Below are positions 17,100 to 26,507 of a DNA stretch of 64,000 nucleotides, one piece after another. The DNA comes from Dyadobacter crusticola DSM 16708 (GTDB taxonomy: Bacteria; Bacteroidota; Bacteroidia; Cytophagales; Spirosomataceae): contig NZ_JNJB01000006.1 of NCBI RefSeq assembly GCF_000701505.1, positions 372,001 to 436,000 of the forward strand, written 5' to 3'. The notes below the pieces were generated by a model that was not told the DNA's origin, did not search any database, and saw nothing but the letters and a program-made list of their open reading frames with translations. Numbering within the stretch: the stretch's first letter is position 1; every line of letters starts with the position of its first letter. A program made the translations under genes and the position numbers.

Positions 17100-18632
17100 A
17101 TGATGATGATAAAAAATAAAAAATTCATAGCTGCATTGACATTGATGGCGGGGCTGCAGCTGATGTCGTGCTCGGAGAGCTTCCTGGAAGTAAAACCAAG
17201 GGGACTGAACCTGGAATCCAACTACTACCGGAACCAGGAAGAAGCATACAATGGATTAGTGGCCATTTACGACGTGGTAGGCTGGCAGGGCGCCGGTTAT
17301 GTGACCACGATAGCCACGATGAATGCAGCTTCTGACGACCACTACGCAGGTGGCGGTGGTCCAAGCGATATCATGGACTTCCAGGTAATTTCCAACTATA
17401 CCCTTAACCCGACTACCGGGCCGCAGGGAGAACTTTGGAGAAAAGGGTTCTCAGGTGTTTTCCGGGCTAACTCGCTCCTGGAAAAGCTTCCTGCAGTGCC
17501 GATGGACGAGGCTGTTAAAAGAAGGTATACAGCGGAGGCTAAATTCCTGCGCGGTTACTTCTACTTCGAGCTGGTGAGATTATTCAAGAATGTGCCCCTT
17601 TTCACCAAAACAGTTTCCACCCAGGAAATGTACGACGTGACCCAGGCGGCTCCGGCGGAAGTATATGCGCAGATTGAAAAGGATTTGTCAGAATCCATGG
17701 CCGATCTGCCGGTAACCATCAACGTAGCCACGGAAGGTGGCCGCGTAGGGCAGGGTGCAGCGCATGCGATTCTTGGAAAAGTGTATCTGTACCAACAGAA
17801 ATTTGCTCAGGCAGCGCAGGAATTGGCGCTGGTAAATGGAACGCCGGGCGGTACCAATCCTTACGGCTACAAGCTGCTCAACAATTTTGCTGACCTCTGG
17901 AAAAGCGATAATAAGTTCAACAGCGAGTCTATTCTGGAAATTTCCTACACCAACACTTCCGCAGGTACCTGGGATTGCGTGGCTTGTACAGAGGGTAATA
18001 TCATGAACATTATCACGGGGCCACGCGGCTACAACCGCAAGTCCGACGCTGCGCCGGATTATGTTTCAGGATGGAGCTTTTTGCCGGTAACTCCTTCGTT
18101 GTTCGAAGCAATCCACTACGATCCACGCTATAAAGCGACAGTTGCCAACCTGGATAGTCTGGAAAAGGCCGGACTTGCCACTTACGAGAAAGGTTACATG
18201 AACACGGGCTACTTCCTGGAAAAGTTCGCTGGAAGAGTTTCCAACCGCTGGACCGGCGCCGGAACGCCTGAATTGAACTTCCCGCAGAATATGTACGATA
18301 CACGCCTCGCAGATACTTATCTGCTTGAAGCCGAGGCATTGGTCCGCGGTGGAGGTGACCAGAGCCGCGCAACTGCATTGCTCAGCGCGGTAAGAGCGAG
18401 GGTAGGCTTGAAGCCGGTTGCAGCTACATTCGAGAACATCAAAAGAGAGCGCAGGCTTGAACTCGCAGGTGAAGGGCACCGCTGGATGGACCTTGTCCGC
18501 TGGGGTGATGCGCCGAAAGCATTGGAATCGAAAGGCTTTGTGGCGGGAAAACATGAGATATTGCCAATCCCGCTGCTCGAAATGGAGAATACCAAGATTG
18601 AGCAAAGCAAAGAGTGGGGCGGAACGAAATAG
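17100..18632 (+). CDS. SusD/RagB-type glycan-binding lipoprotein
   Basis: 510 residues. Signal peptide with lipobox LMSC, so probably surface-anchored. Then SusD_like_3 and SusD/RagB features: FLEVKPRG at the N-terminus, TPR-like helices (AEAKFLRGYFYFELVRLFKNVPL), and the C-terminal ERRLELAGEGHRWMDLVRWG signature. It caps the SusC barrel and captures glycan. It is co-transcribed with the SusC gene and followed by a strong terminator. Confidence 0.95.
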   Translation: MMMIKNKKFIAALTLMAGLQLMSCSESFLEVKPRGLNLESNYYRNQEEAYNGLVAIYDVVGWQGAGYVTTIATMNAASDDHYAGGGGPSDIMDFQVISNYTLNPTTGPQGELWRKGFSGVFRANSLLEKLPAVPMDEAVKRRYTAEAKFLRGYFYFELVRLFKNVPLFTKTVSTQEMYDVTQAAPAEVYAQIEKDLSESMADLPVTINVATEGGRVGQGAAHAILGKVYLYQQKFAQAAQELALVNGTPGGTNPYGYKLLNNFADLWKSDNKFNSESILEISYTNTSAGTWDCVACTEGNIMNIITGPRGYNRKSDAAPDYVSGWSFLPVTPSLFEAIHYDPRYKATVANLDSLEKAGLATYEKGYMNTGYFLEKFAGRVSNRWTGAGTPELNFPQNMYDTRLADTYLLEAEALVRGGGDQSRATALLSAVRARVGLKPVAATFENIKRERRLELAGEGHRWMDLVRWGDAPKALESKGFVAGKHEILPIPLLEMENTKIEQSKEWGGTK

Positions 18633-18651
18633 GGATTTAGTGTGAATTATT

Positions 18652-18682
18652 AAGCTGAGCGCATTGCGCTCAGCTTTTTTTA
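18652..18682 (+). terminator. Rho-independent terminator of the first SusCD operon
   Basis: AAGCTGAGCGC (18652-18662), loop ATT, and GCGCTCAGCTT (18666-18676) form an 11-bp stem followed by a run of T residues. It sits 20 bp after the SusD stop and its T tract reaches the stop codon of the convergent regulator. Confidence 0.88.
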
Positions 18683-21652
18683 TGACTGCGTCCCTCTGTT
18701 TTCTTTCGATTCGTCAATGTGAAAGCCCAGAAAAAAGTTAAACATGTTGACTTCGGTAGGCAGTTGCAGCTTCTTGCGAAGGCGATACCTGCTCACTTCT
18801 ACACCCCGGAGCGAAATGTTCATCAGCTCAGCGATTTCTTTGCTCGACAGGTTCATTCGCAGGTATGCGCTCATTTTCAGCTCGCTGGCTGTCAGTTTAG
18901 GGTACCTTTCTTTGAGTGCGATCAGGAAGTTGCTGTGTACACTGTCGAAGTGTTTTGAAAACTGTCCCCAATCTTTATCCACCTTATTTTCCTCCGCTAC
19001 GACCTTGATTACCTTTTTGAGATCGTCGTTGATCTTCTCATCGTCGGCCGTTTTGGTGATCTTGACAAGGTCTGTTTTTAGTTTGGAGAGGAGTTCGGCT
19101 TTTTGTACCAAATGCATTGCCGAAGTTGCCAGGTCTGTATTCTTATGCAGGATCTCGGCTTCCAGTTTCTCATTTTTCAGCTTGATAATCTCTTTCTCAC
19201 TTTTTTCAAGTTCCAGCTGGTGCAGGTATTGCAATCTCTGCTGCTCCTCCTCATGCTTCTGCCGCTGGCGCAGAAAACGTTTTTCCTGCCATTCATAAAA
19301 CAGGAAAGCTAATCCCAAAAGCATGACCCCGTACACGAGGTATGCCCAAAAAGTCCGGTACCAGGGTGGTTGAATGACAAAAGTATAACCAGTAACCTGC
19401 GACTCACTTCCGAAGTTATTGCGCGCTTTGACGTAAAATGTATACTGACCTGCCGGAAGGTTGGTGTACTCCTTTGCGGTTTTAATCGACCAATGCGACC
19501 AGTCCGCATCGAATCCATCCAGAAAATAGGAATATTCGACGCTGGATTGCTGGCTGAAAAGGGGTGAAGAAAATTCAAGACCAATGGAGTTCAGCTTGTA
19601 CGCAATTTGCGGTATCTGGCGGTCGTCCTGCTTGCTGAGCTGGTTAACCTCGCCGAGGTAGCCTCCAAAAAGGACCGTGTCGGACGCCGCAACCGAGCGC
19701 AACATTCTGATTTGTACATCAATCTGGTTTTTGTGCTGTCTGTATTGCTGATAATTGATGTGGTAAATGCCTTTTTCGCTGCCAACGAGAATATTTTGTT
19801 CGTTCAAAGGATGAATGTATTCAAAGCCTGACACCAGCTTCTGGCTAAGCTCTGGCAGAGAAATAATTGCGGGCTTTTTACCGGAAACATCAAGTACCCC
19901 AAGCTCTTTTCCCGTCACAAACCACACATTACCAGCCTGGTCTTCTTTCAGGTAACGTACATTCACACCTTTGAAAATCCCATTGTAATAGTCCGACGCA
20001 GCGAAGCGGTCTTTCTGTGGATTGTACTCGTAAATGCCCCTCTCAGTCGCTACCAGTATTTTGTTTTTGACTTTATATACATAATTATTATTCAGCGAAA
20101 GCGGCAGCCCGTCTTTGCTGGTGTACAAACGCGCTGAGGATCCGCCGTTTGTTTGCAAGGAGATTTTGAAAACGCCGCGATATGGATGCGAAGTCCAGAT
20201 CGCATTTTCATCGTGCGTATCTGTGCAGAGGAAACGGGACGCAATGTCAAAGCCACTTACTGCACCAGCCGGACGGAACTCTTTGCCGTTGTAGGAAAGA
20301 AAATTGATCCCGTTATAATTACCCACAGCAACCCGCGCCACCGGGTCAATCCGCGACAATGGTACCGCACCCCAAAATCCGTTCCGCCGTTCAATGGCGT
20401 GTGCTTTGTTTTGACGTATCTCAAATATCCCCTCATGGTGCGACATCAGCAGTTTTCCATTGATCTCAGACAGCCCCCAAACCTGCCCCCGCGAGCTTTC
20501 TACAAATGTGAATGCGCCTTTGACAAAGCTGAGGTCACCAAACTCACCCACCGGGACTGAGTACAACCCATTGGAAGTGCCAATGTAGAGGTGGTCTTTG
20601 TAGATAATCGAAGCATAGCCGGCCTCGTCTTTGGTAGGCACGGGATAAATCGTTTTGATCGCATTATCGTATGCAATGAAGTCTATCCCGTTATCGAGCC
20701 CCAGCCAGAGATTGTGGTCACGGTCGCTAAAAACACTCAGTACGTTGTTGGTTTGCAATCCGTCGCCACGTGAGAACCGGTGGACAAACTCACCTTTATT
20801 GGTCACGATGTAACAGCCTCCCAGGCTCGTGGAAAGTGCCAGCAGCTGCTCGTTGACGCGGGTAGCTCCGTAAATGCGTTCTTTTTTGATCTGTTCGATG
20901 AATGCAGATTCCATTTTCACGGCACTGTTACCCGCCAGCCTGTAAAGCCCGGCGTCCATGGTCACCAGAATGGAAGTATCCCGGCCGAGGGGCAGCAATG
21001 CAGTACTCAGGAATTCGGCAGGTAGCTGGCTCTTGCTGAGAAAGGGTTCCCAGCGTTCATTGTTGAACCGCAAAAGTCCGTTTGTCGCATCCTGCGCTAA
21101 TACTTGTCCGTTTGCATCCCCCATGAAACGCCAGTGCGAAACGGGATTGAACGTGATGATCGATTTGTCTTTGTACAAAAAGATCTTGTTACTCGCCCTG
21201 AAAAACACATTGCCTTTCGAGACGGTAACATTCCAGATATCGGCAAAGCCCCTGTCTTTCTCCTGCACCAGCTCGCGCAAAGAAAAGTAGCGCAATACCC
21301 CGGATTGATCGGGTGAGAAGTATCCAAATTCGTTTTCTCCGCCAATGTAAATGCGGTTATCATCGCACATTTCCAGGGAACGGACTTTGGTTTTGTTGGG
21401 AAGCGGGTATACTTTCCAGTACACGCCGTCGAAACTGAGAAGCCCCTCGTTGTTAGCGAAGTACATAATCCCATTCCGGCCCTGACGTATCGCCCAGTTC
21501 TGTGTACCTGCCCGGTAAGTTTGTTTAGAGTAATTAACTACCTCGGGCAGTCCGATGGTCGGGAGTCCGCCGGTCGGCAGTCCGATGGTGTGCTGGGCTT
21601 GCAGGAACGGATGAGTAAGAATAAGTAATAAGACAGCGGCCACTCGTATCAT
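18680..21652 (-). CDS. Membrane-tethered propeller/Y_Y_Y regulator with LuxR-type HTH
   Basis: About 990 residues from MIRVAAVLLLI at 21652, which begins a signal peptide ending FLQAQ; the frame opens at 21724 but that stretch is not signal-like. A long periplasmic region of regulator-propeller repeats (about 30-660; examples YFANNEGLLSFDG, NLWLGLDNGIDF) leads to a Y_Y_Y domain (EYSYFLDGFDADWSHW), one membrane span (about 740-760), a cytosolic coiled coil, and a C-terminal LuxR HTH (LTASELKMSAYLRMNLSSKEIAELMN). No kinase or receiver is present, so it is a one-component sensor that would bind DNA while in the membrane. It lies between the SusCD operon and the GH30 gene and is their likely regulator. 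Confidence 0.85.
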   Translation of the reverse strand: MIRVAAVLLLILTHPFLQAQHTIGLPTGGLPTIGLPEVVNYSKQTYRAGTQNWAIRQGRNGIMYFANNEGLLSFDGVYWKVYPLPNKTKVRSLEMCDDNRIYIGGENEFGYFSPDQSGVLRYFSLRELVQEKDRGFADIWNVTVSKGNVFFRASNKIFLYKDKSIITFNPVSHWRFMGDANGQVLAQDATNGLLRFNNERWEPFLSKSQLPAEFLSTALLPLGRDTSILVTMDAGLYRLAGNSAVKMESAFIEQIKKERIYGATRVNEQLLALSTSLGGCYIVTNKGEFVHRFSRGDGLQTNNVLSVFSDRDHNLWLGLDNGIDFIAYDNAIKTIYPVPTKDEAGYASIIYKDHLYIGTSNGLYSVPVGEFGDLSFVKGAFTFVESSRGQVWGLSEINGKLLMSHHEGIFEIRQNKAHAIERRNGFWGAVPLSRIDPVARVAVGNYNGINFLSYNGKEFRPAGAVSGFDIASRFLCTDTHDENAIWTSHPYRGVFKISLQTNGGSSARLYTSKDGLPLSLNNNYVYKVKNKILVATERGIYEYNPQKDRFAASDYYNGIFKGVNVRYLKEDQAGNVWFVTGKELGVLDVSGKKPAIISLPELSQKLVSGFEYIHPLNEQNILVGSEKGIYHINYQQYRQHKNQIDVQIRMLRSVAASDTVLFGGYLGEVNQLSKQDDRQIPQIAYKLNSIGLEFSSPLFSQQSSVEYSYFLDGFDADWSHWSIKTAKEYTNLPAGQYTFYVKARNNFGSESQVTGYTFVIQPPWYRTFWAYLVYGVMLLGLAFLFYEWQEKRFLRQRQKHEEEQQRLQYLHQLELEKSEKEIIKLKNEKLEAEILHKNTDLATSAMHLVQKAELLSKLKTDLVKITKTADDEKINDDLKKVIKVVAEENKVDKDWGQFSKHFDSVHSNFLIALKERYPKLTASELKMSAYLRMNLSSKEIAELMNISLRGVEVSRYRLRKKLQLPTEVNMFNFFLGFHIDESKENRGTQS

Positions 21653-21740
21653 TTTCCACAGGTGCTGTATACCGGTAAGCGGATTGACGTAGTAGCGAAC
21701 CGCGCCTGGGTATCTATTTCGCAAGTTTTGTCAGTTTGTT

Positions 21741-21794
21741 GTATTAATGTAGTAGGAAGCCATGCAGATCAATGTACAGGTTGCGCTACATTTG
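21741..21794 (+). promoter_or_regulatory. GH30 promoter with the box shared with the SusC promoter
   Basis: GTATTAATGTAGTAGG at 21741-21756 matches the SusC-upstream box GTAGTAATGTAGTA at 13 of 14 positions. A -7-like TACATTTG lies at 21787-21794, 46 bp downstream of the box start (47 bp at SusC). GCGC precedes the -7 element at both promoters. A weaker GTAGTA lies at 21689. Confidence 0.6.
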
Positions 21795-21839
21795 ACATTG
21801 CAAGATATTACATTATTGTTAGTGTATTCCAATATCCCT

Positions 21840-23288
21840 ATGAGCATAAAAATCTTCTTTCCTAAACGCGCATTGCTGCTTGCCATTTACATCCTGATCA
21901 ACTGGACAGCCGTTGGTCAGCCCCGAAAAGCGGGTTTCTGGCTCACCAACCTGGACCGTTCTGCGCTTTTTACGCAGCAGCCCAACCTTAGTTTCCGTCA
22001 AATATCAGAAGCGGGGCCACCTATTGAGGCGACTGTGGTGCACATAAACCCGAAGCAGCGTTACCAAAAAATAGACGGTTTCGGCTTCACCCTCACCGGC
22101 GGTAGCGCGCAACATTTGCTTGGTATGAGCAAAACGGGACGTCGCGCATTGCTTCAGGAACTTTTTTCTACTGCGGGAAATAGTATCGGAATGGCTTACC
22201 TGCGCGTGAGCATCGGCGCATCCGACCTGAACGAGAAAGTATTTTCGTACGACGATCTTCCGCAAGGGAATACTGATCCGGATATGATGCATTTTGACCT
22301 CGGCCCGGATCGTAAAGACGTTATACCCATTTTGAAGGAAATCCTTGCGATCAATCCCAAATTGAAGATTTTGGGTTCACCTTGGTCGCCGCCGGTGTGG
22401 ATGAAGGACAATGGTGATACACGCGGGGGTAGCCTCAAACCTGAATGGTATGATGCGTATGCGCGCTATTTTGTCCGATACGTTCAGGATATGAAAAAGG
22501 AAGGCATTCGCATTGACGCTATTACCGTTCAGAACGAGCCGCTACATCCGGGCAATAATCCTAGCTTGCTGATGCTAGCAAAAGATCAGGCGGTCTTTGT
22601 TAAAAATCATCTGGGACCTGCATTTGAAGACGCAAAAATTAGTACAAAAATCATTATTTACGACCATAATGCGGACAAACCCGAGTACCCGATATCCATT
22701 CTCGACGACCCGGAAGCGAAGAAATATATAGATGGCTCGGCATTCCATTTATATGGCGGCACAATCGATGCATTGTCCAAAGTACATGACGCACACCCCG
22801 ACCGCAACCTGTATTTCACAGAGCAATGGATGGGCGCGCCGGGTAATTTTGAAAAGGACTTTTCAAACCACATCAAAAATCTGACTATTGGTGCGACGCG
22901 CAACTGGGCCCGTACTGTGCTGGAATGGAACTTGTCGAGCAATCCGCAAAACCGTCCATTCACCGATCGCGGCGGCTGCGACCGCTGCTTAGGGGGCGTC
23001 ACAATAGATGGCGATAAAGTTACGCGGAATGCGGCTTATTACGTGGTAGCGCACGCTTCCAAGTTTGTACGACCTGAAAGCGTGCGAATTGGTTCGGGTA
23101 CTAATGCAACTATCGGTTGCCCTGCCGACGACAAGCTGCTGCACGTTGCATTCCGGACACCCGACGACAAAATTGTTCTTATAGTGATGAACGATTCCGA
23201 GGCAGTGAAGCCATTTACGATTCAGGATGGCGGCAAGGTGGTAAATGTGAGTTTGAAGCCAGGGTCGGTCGGTACATTCGTGTGGTAA
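21840..23288 (+). CDS. Glycoside hydrolase family 30 enzyme
   Basis: 482 residues from MSIKIFF at 21840, which gives a proper signal peptide ending AVGQ; the open frame to 21762 lies over the promoter. GH30 features: KIDGFGFTLTGGSA, SPWSPPVWMK, the acid/base E233 in VQNEP, the nucleophile E328 in YFTEQWMG, and the NWARTVLEWNLSSNP segment with CDRCLGG. A C-terminal beta-sandwich completes the fold (about 415-482). GH30 members include glucosylceramidases and endo-beta-1,6-glucanases. The SusCD context favours a beta-glucan over a lipid substrate, but the subfamily is not proven. It is exported to the periplasm or surface; no lipobox is seen. Confidence 0.9.
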   Translation: MSIKIFFPKRALLLAIYILINWTAVGQPRKAGFWLTNLDRSALFTQQPNLSFRQISEAGPPIEATVVHINPKQRYQKIDGFGFTLTGGSAQHLLGMSKTGRRALLQELFSTAGNSIGMAYLRVSIGASDLNEKVFSYDDLPQGNTDPDMMHFDLGPDRKDVIPILKEILAINPKLKILGSPWSPPVWMKDNGDTRGGSLKPEWYDAYARYFVRYVQDMKKEGIRIDAITVQNEPLHPGNNPSLLMLAKDQAVFVKNHLGPAFEDAKISTKIIIYDHNADKPEYPISILDDPEAKKYIDGSAFHLYGGTIDALSKVHDAHPDRNLYFTEQWMGAPGNFEKDFSNHIKNLTIGATRNWARTVLEWNLSSNPQNRPFTDRGGCDRCLGGVTIDGDKVTRNAAYYVVAHASKFVRPESVRIGSGTNATIGCPADDKLLHVAFRTPDDKIVLIVMNDSEAVKPFTIQDGGKVVNVSLKPGSVGTFVW

Positions 23289-23319
23289 AAGCGCCGGTGC
23301 GATACCCGGAAGGTAATCC

Positions 23320-24291
23320 TCAGTTTGGATCGAATTTCACAACCTTGTTCACTTTTGGTTCCAATGTTTGCAGATAAGTGTAAATAGCGGCCAGATCGCT
23401 CTCTTTCATGCCTGCGTACATCATCCAAGGCATAATTGTGTTCATCTCTTTCGGGCCTACCTTCTGCGGTTTGTAGTTCGAGTCCGCATACATTTTGAAG
23501 CGTTTGACAAATGCTTCCTCAGTCCAAAGGCCCAAACCTGTTGCTTTGTCCGGGGTAATGTTGGCTGAACGGACGGTTCCTGTGGGAATGATAAACTCGC
23601 TGCCGCCGCCGAACTCGCTGCCTTCCACGCGTGTGCCTTTCTCCATTTTACTGTGACATTCTACGCAGGCTGCCGCCGTCACCAGGTATTTACCGTACGC
23701 CACTTTGTCGGTTTCGGCCGGCTTTACTCCCGGGCTAGCTTCAGAGGGCATTGTATTTAAAAGTACACTCACCGGAAAGTCGGCAGCAGAAGTTTGCACA
23801 TCGTTTTTGACGGAAGGCAATGTACGCAGGTAGGCAATAATGCTGTAAATGTCTTCGGGGTCCATTTGTCCGTAGCCGTGGTAAGGCATCACCGGGAACA
23901 TGGCTGTGCCACTTTTGGTAACACCGGTGGTAATTGCCCTGAATATCTCTCCGTCAGTCCAGTCGGATAGTCCGTAAGGCGTGATGTTTTTAGAATAAAA
24001 AGTGCCAGGGAAACCGGTATTGGCGTCGAACTTTTCGCCTCCGCCACCGAGGTTACCGGCAAGCGGGGCCGCATAATAATTCCAATCGCGTGCGGAGTGG
24101 CAGTCCATACAAACTGTTACGTGGTTTGCCAGATACTTGCCGCGCTCCACCCGGGCAGCTGTTTTTTCTATTTTCAGGTCGGGCGCAGGGCCTACATTCG
24201 GCATTGCTGCTTTGATGTACACGGCTGCGCCAGCCACAAACAGGATTACGACGAGTACAAACACGCCGAACACTTTGAATGCTTTTTTCAT
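23320..24291 (-). CDS. Membrane-anchored diheme cytochrome c
   Basis: 323 residues. N-terminal membrane segment at about 7-28, then two cytochrome c domains, each with one heme motif: CMDCH at 61-65 and CVECH at 209-213. Distal Met ligands are plausible in FPVMPYHGYGQM and in the NTIMPWMMYAGM segment. The layout resembles the cytochrome subunits of periplasmic dehydrogenases and other respiratory electron carriers, but no dehydrogenase gene is adjacent. It points to aerobic respiration. The partner is unknown. Confidence 0.88.
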   Translation of the reverse strand: MKKAFKVFGVFVLVVILFVAGAAVYIKAAMPNVGPAPDLKIEKTAARVERGKYLANHVTVCMDCHSARDWNYYAAPLAGNLGGGGEKFDANTGFPGTFYSKNITPYGLSDWTDGEIFRAITTGVTKSGTAMFPVMPYHGYGQMDPEDIYSIIAYLRTLPSVKNDVQTSAADFPVSVLLNTMPSEASPGVKPAETDKVAYGKYLVTAAACVECHSKMEKGTRVEGSEFGGGSEFIIPTGTVRSANITPDKATGLGLWTEEAFVKRFKMYADSNYKPQKVGPKEMNTIMPWMMYAGMKESDLAAIYTYLQTLEPKVNKVVKFDPN

Positions 24292-24469
24292 TGGAAACGA
24301 GGAGTTAAGGATTTATGGAGTATCAAAGGCGAAAATTACCAGCAAATATCTGTTTGGGTTCCTTTTCCATTGAAATCTTATTAAGCGGATATTTCATGAT
24401 TTCGTGTAACCGGCGGCAACGTTTTCAGCTGTCAGCGTGTCTGTCAATTAATCTCATAAACAGCTAGCT

Positions 24470-25006
24470 ATGAAAAATTCTTTCCGTCTTCTCTCACTTG
24501 TTTTTATCTGCCTCGCATGCATTGAGCCCGACGAAGATTCGCCCCGGGGCATACCTTTCGACGGCACCGGCTACAAGCCCGTTTATGCGACTGTGGAGGA
24601 TGTTGCGAAAATTCAGGTAGCTGCTGCACAGCCCCTGGTTCATCCGGGCAAGATATACCTGTTTGATCCCTATATTTTCGTCAATGAATCGGGAAAGGGC
24701 ATTCACATCATTGACAATAAAGATCCTAAGAATCCCAAAAACCTATCCTTCATTTCGATCACCGGCAACTTCGATATTGCCGTAAAGGGCAACTGGCTGT
24801 ATGCCGACAATCTATCCAACCTGCTCGTTTTCGATATAGCAGATCCCGTGTCACCGAAGCTGGTAAATACGATTAAAGATGCTATCCCTGTCAATAATTA
24901 CCCGCCTCATCAAAATGTGTATTTCGAATGCGCCGATAGTAAGATGGGAGTAGTTGTAACATGGGAAAAAGTCCCGATGGCGACAAAGCCCAAATGCTTC
25001 AGGTAA
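24470..25006 (+). CDS. LVIVD-type beta-propeller lipoprotein, short form
   Basis: 178 residues. Signal peptide with lipobox-like LACIEP, then LVIVD-like repeats: HPGKIYLFDPYIFVNESGKGIHIID, NPKNLSFISI, and DIAVKGNWLYADNLSNLLVFDI. The tail YPPHQNVYFEC and KCFR looks like a genuine C-terminus, so it does not seem truncated. The next gene, 40 bp downstream, encodes a second lipoprotein with the same repeat type. Function unknown; the repeats may form a partial blade set that pairs with the neighbour. Confidence 0.72.
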   Translation: MKNSFRLLSLVFICLACIEPDEDSPRGIPFDGTGYKPVYATVEDVAKIQVAAAQPLVHPGKIYLFDPYIFVNESGKGIHIIDNKDPKNPKNLSFISITGNFDIAVKGNWLYADNLSNLLVFDIADPVSPKLVNTIKDAIPVNNYPPHQNVYFECADSKMGVVVTWEKVPMATKPKCFR

Positions 25007-25046
25007 CACTTCCTCTTCCAGTTAAAAACCACTTTAACATAATGCC

Positions 25047-25808
25047 ATGAAAAAATTAATGCCTTTTCTATTTATAGGTCTAGCCTTGCTGGGGCTTTGC
25101 ATGATCCTGACTGCCTGCACTGACGGAGAGAGTAGCGTCAATCCGCAAACCGGAACGGGAGGCTCGATGGCGCGCTTCGCCATTACGGGCAATACATTGT
25201 ATATCGTTTCAAAACAATCCCTCGAAGTTTACGATATCACGGAGGGCGCGGAGCCGGTCAAGAAGGTGCGTAGGGAAATGAATGTGGGGATCGAAACGAT
25301 TTTTCCTTATAAAAACAACCTCTTCATCGGTGCTAATGACGGGATGTACATTTATGACAATGCCAATCCTGTAAATCCTGTTTTGCTGACCAAATACATT
25401 CACATACAATCCTGTGACCCGGTGGTAGTTCAGGACAAATATGCTTATGTGACATTGAGGAGCGGCGTCTCCTGCCGTACCGGAAATACCGGGAGCTCAC
25501 TCGATGTGGTGGATGTATCCGTACCGTCCAATCCTACGATGGTGCATTCCCAGGTAATGACATCCCCTTTCGGACTGGGGGTTTCTGGGAATAAATTGTT
25601 TGTGTGCGAAGGGAGCGGTGGATTACGGGTAATGGATATTTCAAATCCCGCACTTCCTGTCCAAAAAAACTATTTCACAGATGTTCCCGCGTATGATGTG
25701 ATCGTCAGGCCTAATCACCTGATTGTGACCGGAGAAAAAGGGCTGTTTCAGTACAAGTTCGACGATTCGGATGAATATGAACTGCTTAGCAAAATTCCGG
25801 TTTTATGA
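25047..25808 (+). CDS. LVIVD-type beta-propeller lipoprotein
   Basis: 253 residues. Lipobox ILTAC at about residue 24. The rest consists of LVIVD-like repeats (ITGNTLYIVSKQSLEVYDI, NNLFIGANDGMYIYD, DKYAYVTLRSG, NKLFVCEGSGGLRVMDI, NHLIVTGEKGLFQYKF), consistent with a propeller of about five blades. The gene overlaps the next by ATGA, so the two are translationally coupled. The likely location is the outer membrane, either leaflet. No ligand known. Confidence 0.78.
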   Translation: MKKLMPFLFIGLALLGLCMILTACTDGESSVNPQTGTGGSMARFAITGNTLYIVSKQSLEVYDITEGAEPVKKVRREMNVGIETIFPYKNNLFIGANDGMYIYDNANPVNPVLLTKYIHIQSCDPVVVQDKYAYVTLRSGVSCRTGNTGSSLDVVDVSVPSNPTMVHSQVMTSPFGLGVSGNKLFVCEGSGGLRVMDISNPALPVQKNYFTDVPAYDVIVRPNHLIVTGEKGLFQYKFDDSDEYELLSKIPVL

Positions 25809-26506
25809 GACGTATAACTTGTACAGTGCTACTCCTGTTACTCGGTTTTTCATTCAGCTGGGCTCAGATTGATGCTTATAATGCAGCGAAGCACGTCATT
25901 ATCAAATACTCGCCGGCCGCGATGTTCGATAGCGATAATACGATTCAATTTGGCGTGGAGGTTCCGCTGGGGAAGAGCGGGATCAGCTTGCAGCAGGATC
26001 TCGGATATGGACATTCGGGTTTTAATCTGTGGTACCATGACATTACCAATGCACCCAACAAATCAACTTACAAGAGCCGGACGCACCTTCGTTACTATTA
26101 CTTCAGCAAGTCGCGGGTGAGAGGCTATTTCGCCGGTGAGTTTTTATACAAAAAGGTTCTCTACCGTGATAATCAATGGGTAGGAATGGACTGTTCGAGC
26201 TTCGGCGATTGTAATTACTTTGAAAATAAGGATGTGACAATTGGCCGTATTGCAGCTGCGGGACACGCCAGAATGGGCTGGCAATTCTACTTTCCCAGCC
26301 GGATGACCCTGGATTTATTCACGGGATTCGGTATGCGGGATATCAAAGTAAAGGCGCTGTCGCCTGGTCTGGAAACTGCAAGGGTGCGGGCTCCGCGGGA
26401 AATCTGGTCTGAAACTACACCAGGCACGCATTATGTAATGCCGAGCCTGGTGCTGGGTTTTCATTTGGGAGTTGTATTAGGCAAAATCCGCCAGAACAGC
26501 CAGTAG
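25805..26506 (+). CDS. Exported protein, probable small outer-membrane beta barrel
   Basis: 233 residues. A signal peptide ends SWAQ at about residue 21. The body alternates polar and hydrophobic residues with many aromatics (LRYYYFSKSRVRGYFAGEFLYKKVLY, GWQFYFPSRMTLDLFTGFGMRD), as in small outer-membrane barrels, and ends with a LVLGFHLGVVLG strand. It is coupled to the LVIVD lipoprotein gene by a 4-bp overlap, so the three proteins may form an envelope complex. No family recognised. Confidence 0.68.
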   Translation: MRRITCTVLLLLLGFSFSWAQIDAYNAAKHVIIKYSPAAMFDSDNTIQFGVEVPLGKSGISLQQDLGYGHSGFNLWYHDITNAPNKSTYKSRTHLRYYYFSKSRVRGYFAGEFLYKKVLYRDNQWVGMDCSSFGDCNYFENKDVTIGRIAAAGHARMGWQFYFPSRMTLDLFTGFGMRDIKVKALSPGLETARVRAPREIWSETTPGTHYVMPSLVLGFHLGVVLGKIRQNSQ

Positions 26507-26507
26507 C

